From assembly GCA_027486345.1 (NCBI GenBank), contig JAIXPH010000065.1, forward strand, positions 1 through 64,000: DNA of 64,000 nucleotides. Reading direction: 5' to 3'. Numbering within the stretch: position 1 is the first letter of the stretch; every line of letters begins with the position of its first letter. The notes beneath the pieces were generated by a model, which saw only the letters and a list, made by a program, of their open reading frames with translations, ran no database searches and was not told where the DNA came from. Shown here in pieces: positions 44,389 through 52,968 of this stretch. Position numbers and translations under genes: made by a program. This DNA is from Paracoccaceae bacterium (GTDB lineage Bacteria > Pseudomonadota > Alphaproteobacteria > Rhodobacterales > Rhodobacteraceae).

Positions 44389-44474
44389 GGAGTCTGTTCC
44401 CGACGCGGCGCTGTCGCCACCATCGCAGCGGTTGTGCCGGCGCTGCGGCATGATGCCCAAAAGTTAAGCGTATC

Positions 44475-45740
44475 ATGGCCACCAAGAACATCCCCCTTTT
44501 CCTGCGCCACAGCCCAACCCCCAGCGTGCGGGATTTCGCGCTATTGGCGGGGATTGAGGCGGCGGTGCGGGGCACGCTGATCTCGGCCATGCCGCTGACG
44601 GTCTATGCCGCCCTTGGCAATGCCGAGGATACCTCTGCCGCCTATTTCCACGCCGGGATTGCGGCGCTGATCTGGGGGCTGATGGTGCCGTGGTTCACCA
44701 AGGCCATTCCCCGGCGCTGGATGTATTCGGGCGGCTGTCTGATGTATCTGGTGGGGATGGTGCTGGCCATTCTGGGCACGGCCCTGACCGTGCAACTCGC
44801 GCTGATCTGCCTGTCGATGGCCACGGCGACGACCTTTGTTTGCTTCAACGCCTATGTGCTGGACTACATCGACCGCGCCGATCTGGGAAAAAACCAGTCG
44901 ATGCAGATGGTCTTTGCCGCCGGGCCTTGGGCCATCGGGCCGATGACCGGGGTGTGGCTGCATGGCGTGTCCGGGCCTGCGCCATTCCTGCTGGCGGGTG
45001 GCTTTGCCATCACGCTGCTGGCGGTGTTCTGGGTGCTGCGACTGGGCAACGGCAAGCAGATCCAGCGCGCGAAGAAACCGGCGACCAATCCGGTCGCCTA
45101 TCTGGGCCGCTTCTTTCGCCAGCCCCGCCTGATTGCCGGCTGGCTGTTTGCGGTGATGCGGTCCTGCGGGTGGTGGGTCTATGTCGTCTACTTGCCCATT
45201 TTCTGCATCGAAAGCGGCTTGGGCGACCATGTCGGCGGGGTGGCCTTGTCGATTTCGAACGCTTTGCTGTTCATCTCGCCCTTGTTCCTGCGCTTTGCGC
45301 GGCGCACCTCGGTCCGGCGGGCGGTGCGGGTGGCGTTTGGGCTATGCGGGGCCTGTTTCCTGCTGTCGGCGGCCTTTGCGCCGCTGCCTTGGGTTGCTGT
45401 CGTGGCGATGATGGGGGCGTCGATTTTTCTGGTGCTCTTGGATGTCGTGGGCGGCTTGCCCTTCCTGATGGCGGTCAAGCCGTCCGAGCGGACAGAGATG
45501 AGCGCTGTCTATTCCAGTTTCCGCGATGTGTCGGGCATCCTGACACCGGGGGCGGCGTGGCTGGTGCTGCTGGTGGCCCCTCTGCAGGGGGTGTTCGCGG
45601 CGGCGGGGTTTGGACTTTTGACCGCGTTCGCTGTGGCCGGGCGCCTGCATCCCCGGTTGGGCACGCCCCGCCCGTCAAGCGGTGGGATCAGCGCATCACC
45701 CAGCGCGCGGTCGCCAGAAGCGCCTCTGCCGGGGGAATAA
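44475..45740 (+). CDS. major facilitator superfamily transporter
   Basis: A 421-residue membrane protein with about twelve hydrophobic helices, without a strongly diagnostic substrate motif. The N-terminus is cytoplasmic (NIPLFLRHSPTPSVRDFALLAG), and there is a long middle loop at about residues 195-215 with basic residues (GNGKQIQRAKKPATNP). SERTEMSAVYSSFRDVSGILTPG is a conserved-looking loop. The last about 18 codons overlap the convergent reductase gene by 53 bases, and the C-terminal tail is low-complexity (Ser/Pro), so the natural stop may have been extended. Substrate unknown. Confidence 0.8.
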   Translation: MATKNIPLFLRHSPTPSVRDFALLAGIEAAVRGTLISAMPLTVYAALGNAEDTSAAYFHAGIAALIWGLMVPWFTKAIPRRWMYSGGCLMYLVGMVLAILGTALTVQLALICLSMATATTFVCFNAYVLDYIDRADLGKNQSMQMVFAAGPWAIGPMTGVWLHGVSGPAPFLLAGGFAITLLAVFWVLRLGNGKQIQRAKKPATNPVAYLGRFFRQPRLIAGWLFAVMRSCGWWVYVVYLPIFCIESGLGDHVGGVALSISNALLFISPLFLRFARRTSVRRAVRVAFGLCGACFLLSAAFAPLPWVAVVAMMGASIFLVLLDVVGGLPFLMAVKPSERTEMSAVYSSFRDVSGILTPGAAWLVLLVAPLQGVFAAAGFGLLTAFAVAGRLHPRLGTPRPSSGGISASPSARSPEAPLPGE

Positions 45741-46689
45741 AGCGCATACCCATCCGCGTGACCGCCTTCGCGTTGCTGGCGGTTTCCACATAGCCCAGTT
45801 TCGGCAGGATCGACCGGATTTCCGGATCAAACGGCGCAATCAGCCGGATTATCCACGCGGGGGCGACATGGCGGGCGATGCGGCGGTCAGGATAGGCCGC
45901 GCGCAGGATTTGCCCCATTTCCAAGAAACGGAGCGATCCGGCCGAGGCGATGAAGCGGCTGCCCGCCAAGGCGGGGTCCTCGACCGCCTTGAGGTGCATC
46001 AGCGCCACGTCGCGGACATCGACGACGGGCAGGCCGATGGGGGGCTGCATCGGGTCTTTCGCCGACAACAGGCGGCGCACGACGCTGACGGAACTGCCCG
46101 CTTCTGTCCCGATGGGCGGGCCGAGGACGAGGCCGGGATTGACCGTGGTCAGCGCCAAGTCATTCGCTTTGGCAAACTCCCATGCCGCGCGCTCGGCCAT
46201 GGTCTTGGACAACGCATAGGGCGTCGCGGTGGGCGAGGCCGTGTCGCACCAATCGGCCTCGGTATGTTCGGTCCGGCGGCCGTCTTGCAAGATGGCCACG
46301 CAGGAAGAGGTCAGGACAACACGTTTGATCCCCGCAGCATGAGCCGCGCGCAGGGCGCGCAGGGTGCCATCGACGGCAGGGCGGATCAGATCATCGGGGT
46401 TCTTGGGCTGCGCGATGGGAAAGGGCGAGGCGGTATGGACCAGCACATCCGCGCCTGCCGCTGCCTCAGCCCAACCATCATCGGCGGTCAGATCGGCCTT
46501 GTGCAGCGTCAGGCGGTCCAGCGCGGCGGGATCGGTCAGATGCGGGCTGAGACCGGCGCGCAGGACATCGCCTTTGGCCGGGTCGCGCAGCGTGCCGCGC
46601 AGGCTGTGCCCTGCGTTCAGCATCTGCACGGCGCAGTGACGCGCGATGAAGCCGGTGATGCCGGTCAACAGAATCGTTTTGGACGACAT
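45688..46689 (-). CDS. NAD(P)-dependent epimerase/dihydroflavonol-reductase-like protein
   Basis: A 333-residue extended short-chain dehydrogenase/reductase. The NAD(P)-binding motif GITGFIARH is at about residues 10-18. The catalytic triad region shows TSSCVAI (Ser), then YALSKTMAE (Tyr and Lys) at about 166-174, as in dihydroflavonol-4-reductase and cinnamyl-CoA-reductase relatives. VNPGLVLGP is typical of the same group. The substrate is unknown, probably an aldehyde or ketone. It is transcribed with mcd upstream on the same strand but separated from the MFS gene only by their 3' overlap. Confidence 0.82.
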   Translation of the reverse strand: MSSKTILLTGITGFIARHCAVQMLNAGHSLRGTLRDPAKGDVLRAGLSPHLTDPAALDRLTLHKADLTADDGWAEAAAGADVLVHTASPFPIAQPKNPDDLIRPAVDGTLRALRAAHAAGIKRVVLTSSCVAILQDGRRTEHTEADWCDTASPTATPYALSKTMAERAAWEFAKANDLALTTVNPGLVLGPPIGTEAGSSVSVVRRLLSAKDPMQPPIGLPVVDVRDVALMHLKAVEDPALAGSRFIASAGSLRFLEMGQILRAAYPDRRIARHVAPAWIIRLIAPFDPEIRSILPKLGYVETASNAKAVTRMGMRFIPPAEALLATARWVMR

Positions 46690-46757
46690 CAAGGGCGCCT
46701 CAAACAAGACGGGCGGCGCAGGATCGCACCGCCCGCCCAACATAGCCCCGATTTGTG

Positions 46758-48425
46758 TCAGTCCAAGAGACGCCGCGCAATCACCTGCGCCTGAATTTCG
46801 GCGGCCCCTTCGAAGATGTTCAGGATGCGGGCGTCGCACAGCAGGCGGCTGATCTGGTATTCCAGCGCAAAGCCATTGCCGCCATGCACCTGCAAGCCGT
46901 TGTCCGCACAGGACCACGCCACCCGCGCGCCCAGAAGTTTGGCCATCCCGGCCTCAAGATCGCAGCGCTTGTCGTTGTCCTTTTGCCAGGCGCTGAAATA
47001 GGTCAACTGGCGGGCCATCATGATTTCCACGGCCATCATCGCCAGCTTGCCGGAAATGCGCGGGAAGGCGATCAGCGGTTTGCCGAATTGCTTGCGGTCT
47101 TCGGCATATTTCATCGACACTTCCAGCGCGGCTTGGGCCACACCGATGGCGCGCGCACCGGTCTGGATGCGGGCGGATTCAAAGGTCTGCATCAGCTGCT
47201 TGAAGCCCTGACCTTCGACGCCACCCAACAGGTTTTCGCCCTTTACGCGGAAATCGTCGAAGTTGACTGTGTATTCCTTCATGCCGCGATAGCCCAGCAC
47301 CTCAATCTCGCCGCCCGCCAGACCGGGATCGACAAAGGGGGTCTCATCGGTGCCGGGGGTTTTTTCGGCCAAGAACATCGACAGGCCGCGATAGTCGGTG
47401 GTGCCTTCGATGGTGCGGGCCATGACCGTCATCACATGGGTGCGGGCGGCATGGGTGATCCAAGTCTTGTTGCCGCTGATGGTCCAATCTTCGCCATCAC
47501 GCCGCGCGCGGGTGCGTAGGCTGCCAAGGTCAGACCCGGTGTTGGGTTCGGTAAAGACTGCCGTCGGCAGGATTTCCCCGCTGGCGAGTTTCGGCAGCCA
47601 CTGCGCCTTTTGTTCTGCCGTGCCGCCGCACAGGATCAGTTCTGCCGCAATCTCAGTGCGCGTGCCGAGCGAGCCCACACCGATATAACCGCGCGACAGT
47701 TCTTCCGAGACGACGACCATCGACGCTTTGGACAGGCCCAGACCGCCAAACTCTTCGGGGATGGTCAGGCCAAACACGCCCATGTCGGCCAGTCGGTCGA
47801 TGATCTCCATCGGGATCAACTCGTCCTTCAGGTGCCAGCCGTGGGCGTGCGGTGTGACCTGTTCATCGGCAAAGCGGCGGAACTGGTCGCGGATCATCTC
47901 AAGCTCGTCATCCAGACCCGTCGCACCAAAGGTGGCGCGGCCGTGGTTGTCGCGCATCAATTCCACCAGCCGCGAACGGGCGGCAGGGGTGTTCCCTTGG
48001 GCCATAAGGGTCACCACCGCCGCCCCCGGCTGGCCGGGTGTCACGCGCAGGTCCTGCAGCCGCGCGATTTCACCCTGACTCATCGGAATGCCGCCGTGAA
48101 TCTGTGACAGGTATTCGCCAAACCCGATCTGAAGGATCAATGCCTCCATCTCGGTGAATTTCCCCTCCGCCTGAATGCGGTGGGCCCAAGCGTCCATCTG
48201 GCGCAGGGATTCAGTGTAAGTGGCCAGCCACGCCAGCGCATGGGCGGCGAATTGGTGTTCTTCCAGCGCGGGGGCCGAGACCTTGCCCGCGATGGTGACC
48301 ATGCCGCGCAGCGTTTCGCGGGCGTCGTGAAAGATCGCCTCAACCTCTGGCAAGGCGGCGGCGGTCAGGGACAGAAGATCGGCCAAAAGCGGAGTCTGGG
48401 TCATCGGTTGGCCATCATGCGGCAT
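46758..48425 (-). CDS. mcd: (2S)-methylsuccinyl-CoA dehydrogenase (probable)
   Basis: A 555-residue acyl-CoA dehydrogenase with about 160 extra N-terminal residues, the hallmark length of Mcd, the FAD enzyme that oxidises methylsuccinyl-CoA to mesaconyl-CoA in the ethylmalonyl-CoA pathway. The core shows FTEPNTGSDLGSLRTRA, WITHAARTHVMTVMART, ESARIQTGARAIG, DRKQFGKPL, QVHGGNGFALE and the probable catalytic glutamate near 539 in IFEGAAEIQ. ATG 48425 is chosen because GAGGGA precedes it. If the Mcd call is wrong, it would still be an acyl-CoA dehydrogenase of the same extended type. Other pathway genes are not in the window. Confidence 0.85.
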   Translation of the reverse strand: MPHDGQPMTQTPLLADLLSLTAAALPEVEAIFHDARETLRGMVTIAGKVSAPALEEHQFAAHALAWLATYTESLRQMDAWAHRIQAEGKFTEMEALILQIGFGEYLSQIHGGIPMSQGEIARLQDLRVTPGQPGAAVVTLMAQGNTPAARSRLVELMRDNHGRATFGATGLDDELEMIRDQFRRFADEQVTPHAHGWHLKDELIPMEIIDRLADMGVFGLTIPEEFGGLGLSKASMVVVSEELSRGYIGVGSLGTRTEIAAELILCGGTAEQKAQWLPKLASGEILPTAVFTEPNTGSDLGSLRTRARRDGEDWTISGNKTWITHAARTHVMTVMARTIEGTTDYRGLSMFLAEKTPGTDETPFVDPGLAGGEIEVLGYRGMKEYTVNFDDFRVKGENLLGGVEGQGFKQLMQTFESARIQTGARAIGVAQAALEVSMKYAEDRKQFGKPLIAFPRISGKLAMMAVEIMMARQLTYFSAWQKDNDKRCDLEAGMAKLLGARVAWSCADNGLQVHGGNGFALEYQISRLLCDARILNIFEGAAEIQAQVIARRLLD

Positions 48426-48447
48426 GATCTGTCCCTCGGTCGGAATC

Positions 48448-48466
48448 GTTTCTGCAACTGCGAAAG
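48448..48466. promoter_or_regulatory. imperfect palindrome upstream of mcd
   Basis: GTTTCTGCA and TGCGAAAG form an imperfect inverted repeat (one extra base) 23 bases before the mcd start on the opposite strand. TTTGC-like half-sites are used by short-chain acyl-CoA regulators of the PccR/RamB type in related bacteria, but the match here is partial. Assignment as an operator is speculative. Confidence 0.25.
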
Positions 48467-48614
48467 ACCTAGAGCGGTTTGAACGGCTGGGCAAGAAGAT
48501 TTCAAAAGACGTGATGTCTGTGAATGAAAATGTCGCAGGGAAATCCGCGTTGCCTGCGCCCTTGCCCTGCGCTGCGCCGCGTTTCACTCTGCCCCCACCG
48601 AGGCTGGAGGGGTG

Positions 48615-49382
48615 ATGGAGATGTTCGGTCTGGGTTTGACCCTGGGCGCTTTTGCGGCGGCGCTGGTCGTGGCGCTCTGCGCGGGTTTCGTCAAAGGCGT
48701 GGTTGGCTTTGCCATGCCGATGATCATGATTTCTGCGCTGTCCTCTTTCATGCCGCCCGAACTGGCCTTGGCCGGTCTGATCGTGCCGACGCTGGTTACG
48801 AACCTGTCCCAAGCCCTGCGCCAAGGGATCAGGCCCGCGATGCAAACGGTCAAGGACTACCGCCTGTTCCTGCGCGCGATGATCGTCTGCATCGCGCTGT
48901 CGGGGTTCGGGATGAGCCTGCTGCCGACCGAGGTGTTGTTTCTGGCCTTGGGAGTGCCGATCACCGCCTATGCCGCATGGCAATTGGCCGGGCGCAGCCT
49001 GACCTTCCGGGTGGAGCATCGCCCGGCGGCGGAAGTGACCTTGGGCGCGATTGGTGGGCTTTATGGCGGGTTTTCCGGCGTCTGGGGTCCGCCGATGCTG
49101 GTGTTCCTGCTGTCCACTGGCGCGGGAAAGGTGGAAACCGTCCGCGCACTGGGGGTGTCGTTTCTGGTGGGGGCCGTAATGCTGCTGGCCGTGCATATCC
49201 AGACCGGGGTGGTGACGCTCTGGACCTTCGCCTTTTCCTGCCTGCTGACCATCCCGGCGCAGATCGGCATGCAGGTGGGCTATTGGGCGCAGGACCGGCT
49301 GGACCCGGCGCGGTTTCGCTGGTGGGCGCAGGTGGTGCTGGTGGTGATGGGGCTGAACCTGATCCGCCGCGCCGTGATGTAA
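48615..49382 (+). CDS. TauE/SafE-family sulfite/organosulfonate exporter-like membrane protein
   Basis: A 255-residue membrane protein with about eight helices in two repeats, of the TauE/SafE family. Markers are AGFVKGVVGFAMPMIMI (first repeat, helix break), LRQGIRPA, and GAIGGLYGGFSGVWGPPML (second repeat, the family GxxxGxxxxGGxxxxP segment). Substrates in this family include sulfite, sulfoacetate and other anions, so the actual substrate is open. ATG 48615 follows GGAGGGG; a GTG three bases upstream is possible. It is divergent from mcd. Confidence 0.85.
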   Translation: MEMFGLGLTLGAFAAALVVALCAGFVKGVVGFAMPMIMISALSSFMPPELALAGLIVPTLVTNLSQALRQGIRPAMQTVKDYRLFLRAMIVCIALSGFGMSLLPTEVLFLALGVPITAYAAWQLAGRSLTFRVEHRPAAEVTLGAIGGLYGGFSGVWGPPMLVFLLSTGAGKVETVRALGVSFLVGAVMLLAVHIQTGVVTLWTFAFSCLLTIPAQIGMQVGYWAQDRLDPARFRWWAQVVLVVMGLNLIRRAVM

Positions 49383-49455
49383 GGCCTCGCCTGTCGCGTT
49401 GCATTTGATCAAATTCCGCGCCATAACGGGATCGACCGTCAGGGACCGTTGCAAG

Positions 49456-50823
49456 ATGACCACCGAGACCATCGCGGGCGTGCCGCGCCACCGTCTGGAA
49501 GCCCTCGCTGCGCGTGAGGCCGCGCGCTTTGCCGAAACCCGGCCCAAGGCGCTGGCGGCCTTGCAGGCGGGGGCCGGGCATTTCCTGAACGGCGTGCCGA
49601 TGCATTGGATGCGCGATTGGCCGATGCCGCATCTGCCTTTGGTCAAAAAGGCCAAGGGCGCAACGATCACCGATATCGACGGCAACACGATTGACGACTT
49701 TTGCCTTGGCGATACGGGGTCGATGTTCGGCCATTCCCCGGCCCCTGTGGCGCGGGCGATCAAGGAGCAGGCCGGGCGCGGGCTGACCTATATGCTGCCG
49801 ACCCCTGCGGCGTTGGAGGCCGGGCGTCTGCTGACCGACCGTTTCGGTGATTTCCGCTGGCAGATTGCGACGACGGCGACGGATGCCAACCGCTTTGCCC
49901 TGCGCGTGGCGCGGGCAGTGACGGGGCGGCCCAAGGTGCTGGTGTTCAACGGCTGCTATCATGGCACGCTGGACGACACGATGGTGGAGTTGCGCGACGG
50001 TGTGCCCGCCAACCGCGCGGGGCTGGTGGGGCAGGTTCAGGATTTGACCCGCGCCGCGACGGTATGCGAATTCAACGACCTTGCGGCAGTGGAAATGCTG
50101 CTCAAGACCGGAGAGGTCGCCGCGATCCTGACCGAACCCGTGATGACCAATTCCTGCATGGTGCTTCCGGCGCCGGGGTTCCTTGATGGCTTGCGCACTC
50201 TGACCCGCCAATACGGCGCGCTGCTGATCATTGATGAGACGCATACCCTGTCCACCGGGCTGGGCGGTTACACCGGCGTACATGGGCTGGACCCGGATAT
50301 CTTTGTGGTCGGAAAATGCGTGGCCGGGGGAATGCCCACTGCCGTCTGGGGTCTGCGCCCGCACGTGGCTGAGGCGTTCAACCGCTATGACGCCGCGCGC
50401 GAAGGCGGCCATTCCGGCATGGGCACCACCCTCTCCGCCAACCCGATGCAATTCGCCTGCCTGCGTGCGACGCTGGCCGAGGTGATGACGGCGGAGAATT
50501 ACGCCAAGATGGAAAAGGGCGCCGCCCGACTGGCCAAGGGGCTGGCGGAATCCATCGCCCGTCACAAGGCCCCGTGGCATGTGGTGCGCGTCGGCGCGCG
50601 GGTGGAGTTTATCTGCGCCCCCGGTCCCCTGCACAACGGGGCAGAGGCCGCCCATGCCCATCAGCCGCAGGTCGAGTGGGCGGTGCATACCGCGCTGCTG
50701 AACCGTGGCTGCCTGATCGCGCCTTTTCACAACATGATGCTGGTCAGCCCCGCCACCAAGGCTGCCCAGATCGACCGCCTCATCGCCGCCTTTGATGGCG
50801 TGCTGACCGAACTCTTCGCTTGA
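49456..50823 (+). CDS. class III PLP aminotransferase (GSA-like)
   Basis: A 455-residue class III aminotransferase. The N-terminus includes an extra helical segment before DIDGNTIDDFCLGDTG, then FNGCYHGTLDD, LTEPVMTN, LLIIDETHTLSTG and the PLP lysine near 287 (VVGKCVAGGMP). It resembles glutamate-1-semialdehyde aminomutase and amine-pyruvate transaminases. It is eight bases upstream of a glutamine-synthetase-like gene, so a role in amine or polyamine catabolism is favoured over haem synthesis. The substrate is not determined. Confidence 0.83.
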   Translation: MTTETIAGVPRHRLEALAAREAARFAETRPKALAALQAGAGHFLNGVPMHWMRDWPMPHLPLVKKAKGATITDIDGNTIDDFCLGDTGSMFGHSPAPVARAIKEQAGRGLTYMLPTPAALEAGRLLTDRFGDFRWQIATTATDANRFALRVARAVTGRPKVLVFNGCYHGTLDDTMVELRDGVPANRAGLVGQVQDLTRAATVCEFNDLAAVEMLLKTGEVAAILTEPVMTNSCMVLPAPGFLDGLRTLTRQYGALLIIDETHTLSTGLGGYTGVHGLDPDIFVVGKCVAGGMPTAVWGLRPHVAEAFNRYDAAREGGHSGMGTTLSANPMQFACLRATLAEVMTAENYAKMEKGAARLAKGLAESIARHKAPWHVVRVGARVEFICAPGPLHNGAEAAHAHQPQVEWAVHTALLNRGCLIAPFHNMMLVSPATKAAQIDRLIAAFDGVLTELFA

Positions 50824-50830
50824 GAAAACC

Positions 50831-52225
50831 ATGACCGATCCACGCAGCCGCTCGGGTTCCACCGTCGCCGAGGCCGAGGCCTTCCTTGCCGCCCATCCCG
50901 AGATTGAGGCGTTCGATATCGTCTTGCACGATGCGAACGGAATCGGGCGTGGGAAGATCATTCGTAGGCATGAGCTTTTGCCCTTTTTCAAGAATGGGCG
51001 GCATTTGCCCATTTCGATCCTTGGCCTCGATATCTGTGGCGAGGATGTGCATGAGACCGGGCTGATCTGGGATCAGGGCGATGGCGATCTGCGCGCATGG
51101 CCCATCCCCGGCACGCTGGTCCCGCTGCATGGCACCATCCCGCCGCGGGGTGAGGTGTTCATGTCAATGTATGACCTCGACGGCAACAAGATGACCTCTG
51201 ACCCGCGCCACGCGCTGCAAGCCCAAGTCGATGCGCTGGCGGTTGAGGGGCTGTATCCGGCGGGCGCCTTCGAGTTGGAGTTCTTCCTGCTGGCCAATGA
51301 CCGTGGCCCGGATGGCAAGGTGCAGCCTGCGCGGGATGTGCTGGACGGGCGCGGGTCGCACAAGACCGAGGTCTATAGCGTCGATCACCTGCACGGGATG
51401 CTGCCGCTGTTTTCCGACATCTACGCCGCTGCCGGAAAGGCCGGGATCACGGCAGAGACGATGATTTCGGAATATGCGCCGGGTCAGTATGAGTTGACGC
51501 TGCATTACCGCACCGATGTGATGCAGGCCGCCGATGATCTGATGCGGCTGAAGCGGATCGTGCGGATGCAGGCGCGGCTGCATGGGGTGACGGCCTGTTT
51601 CATGGCCAAACCGGTCGAGAAATATGCCGGATCGGGCATGCACTTCCATGTCTCGCTCTGCGATGCGGCGGGCAAGAACGTGTTTGTCGAGGATGTCGAG
51701 GGCGATTGGTCCCCCACCATCCTGCACGCGCTGGGTGGCCTGCGCGCCACGATGGGCGAATCGATGCTGGTCTTTGCGCCGCACGCCAATTCCTGGCGGC
51801 GCTTTGCCAGCCAGTCCTACGCGCCCGTCAGCCCTACCTGGGGGGTGAACAACCGCTCTGTCGCGCTGCGGATTCCGGCAGGCGACATCAAGGCGCGGCG
51901 GATCGAACATCGCCCGGCAGGGGTGGATGCCAACCCCTATCTGGTGGCCGCCACCGTGCTGGCTGGATTGCGCCACGGCATGAAGCACAGGATCGACCCC
52001 GGCCCGGAAACCAAGGGCAATGGATATGAGGGCGGGCAGGACGCCCCGCCGATCCCGGTGGATTGGCGCATGGCCATCGACGCGGCCCAGCGGTCAGAGT
52101 TCCTGAAAGAGGCGCTGGGTGCCGACATGCACCGCACCTTCACCGCGATCAAGGCGGCGGAATATGCGCGTGTGATGCGGACCGTGTCGGACGTCGATTA
52201 CGACCTCTACTTGCACACGGTCTGA
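50831..52225 (+). CDS. glutamine synthetase-like enzyme (gamma-glutamylamine ligase type)
   Basis: A 464-residue member of the type III glutamine synthetase-like group that gamma-glutamylates amines, as PuuA does for putrescine. Visible parts are FDIVLHDANGIGRGKI at the N-terminal beta-grasp, EFELEFFL-like metal ligands (GAFELEFFL), EYAPGQYELTL, GSGMHFHVSL, and RIEHRPAGVDANPYL in the C-terminal catalytic domain. It lacks the adenylylation tyrosine region typical of GlnA. It is coupled to the aminotransferase (eight-base gap). The amine substrate cannot be read from sequence. Confidence 0.85.
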   Translation: MTDPRSRSGSTVAEAEAFLAAHPEIEAFDIVLHDANGIGRGKIIRRHELLPFFKNGRHLPISILGLDICGEDVHETGLIWDQGDGDLRAWPIPGTLVPLHGTIPPRGEVFMSMYDLDGNKMTSDPRHALQAQVDALAVEGLYPAGAFELEFFLLANDRGPDGKVQPARDVLDGRGSHKTEVYSVDHLHGMLPLFSDIYAAAGKAGITAETMISEYAPGQYELTLHYRTDVMQAADDLMRLKRIVRMQARLHGVTACFMAKPVEKYAGSGMHFHVSLCDAAGKNVFVEDVEGDWSPTILHALGGLRATMGESMLVFAPHANSWRRFASQSYAPVSPTWGVNNRSVALRIPAGDIKARRIEHRPAGVDANPYLVAATVLAGLRHGMKHRIDPGPETKGNGYEGGQDAPPIPVDWRMAIDAAQRSEFLKEALGADMHRTFTAIKAAEYARVMRTVSDVDYDLYLHTV

Positions 52226-52238
52226 GGATCAGCGGCGG

Positions 52239-52850
52239 TCAGGGCGTCCCGCCCTTGCCGCCATCCCGCGCGATCATCGCGGCATGGGTGCGGTTCTTGG
52301 CCCCCAGCTTGCGCGACAGGGTCTTGACGTGCAGCTTGACCGTCACCTCTTGCAGGTCAAGGTCGCGGGCGATTTCCTTGTTGGACTTGCCCTCGCAGAT
52401 GCCGCGCAGCACATCCGTCTCGCGTTTGGTCAGGCTGGCCAATGCGCCTTCGGGCGGGTCCTCGTCCTGCAACAACGAGATCGGGGCGAACACCTCGCCG
52501 GAGGCCATGATCTGAACCGCCGCCACCATCGACCGTGCGGCCAGCGTCTTGGGCACGAACCCCGCCGCCCCTTCGCGCAGGGCGGCTTCGGCCAATTCCC
52601 GCTGCGTGGTGCCCGAGATGATGGCCACCGGGGTGCCCACGGCGATGGCCTTGGCCCGCGCCAGACCTTCAAAGCCGTTCATGCCGGGCATGTTGTAATC
52701 CAGCAGCACCAGATCGAAGCGCTGGTTCAGCAGGGACAGCGCCTCGTCAAAGGTGCGCGCGGAATGCACTTCGCCCAGGCCTTCGGCCAGCAGGAACGCC
52801 GCCAAGGTCTCGCGGACCAGATCGTGGTCGTCGGCAAGCAATATCTTCAT
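52239..52850 (-). CDS. LuxR/NarL-type response regulator
   Basis: A 203-residue two-domain regulator. The receiver (residues 1-120) has the acidic pocket ADDHD, phospho-acceptor D51 in LLDYNMPGMNG, and lysine in the VPKTLAA segment. The LuxR-type DNA-binding domain (about 140-195) reads LTKRETDVLRGICEGKSNKEIARDLDLQEVTVKLHVKTL. The 119-base divergent region to the hybrid kinase and the matching architecture make this the kinase's likely partner. It may regulate its own and the kinase promoter. ATG 52850 chosen; a longer frame reads into the promoter region. Confidence 0.9.
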   Translation of the reverse strand: MKILLADDHDLVRETLAAFLLAEGLGEVHSARTFDEALSLLNQRFDLVLLDYNMPGMNGFEGLARAKAIAVGTPVAIISGTTQRELAEAALREGAAGFVPKTLAARSMVAAVQIMASGEVFAPISLLQDEDPPEGALASLTKRETDVLRGICEGKSNKEIARDLDLQEVTVKLHVKTLSRKLGAKNRTHAAMIARDGGKGGTP

Positions 52851-52968
52851 CGGGTCAAAACCCTTGGCACAGTCCACCCCCACAACCGGTTCGCCCGGCT
52901 GCCTTCGCTCTATACGGGTTTGTTTCTGTCTGGAACGCAAGACCCTTCTGGTCTAGCCTCGACGCGGA

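Noticed and set aside
46758-49763. Reading mcd as a 1001-residue fusion starting at 49763
   Set aside because: The extra N-terminal part is antisense to the TauE gene and aminotransferase and shows no domain. A ribosome site fits the ATG at 48425.
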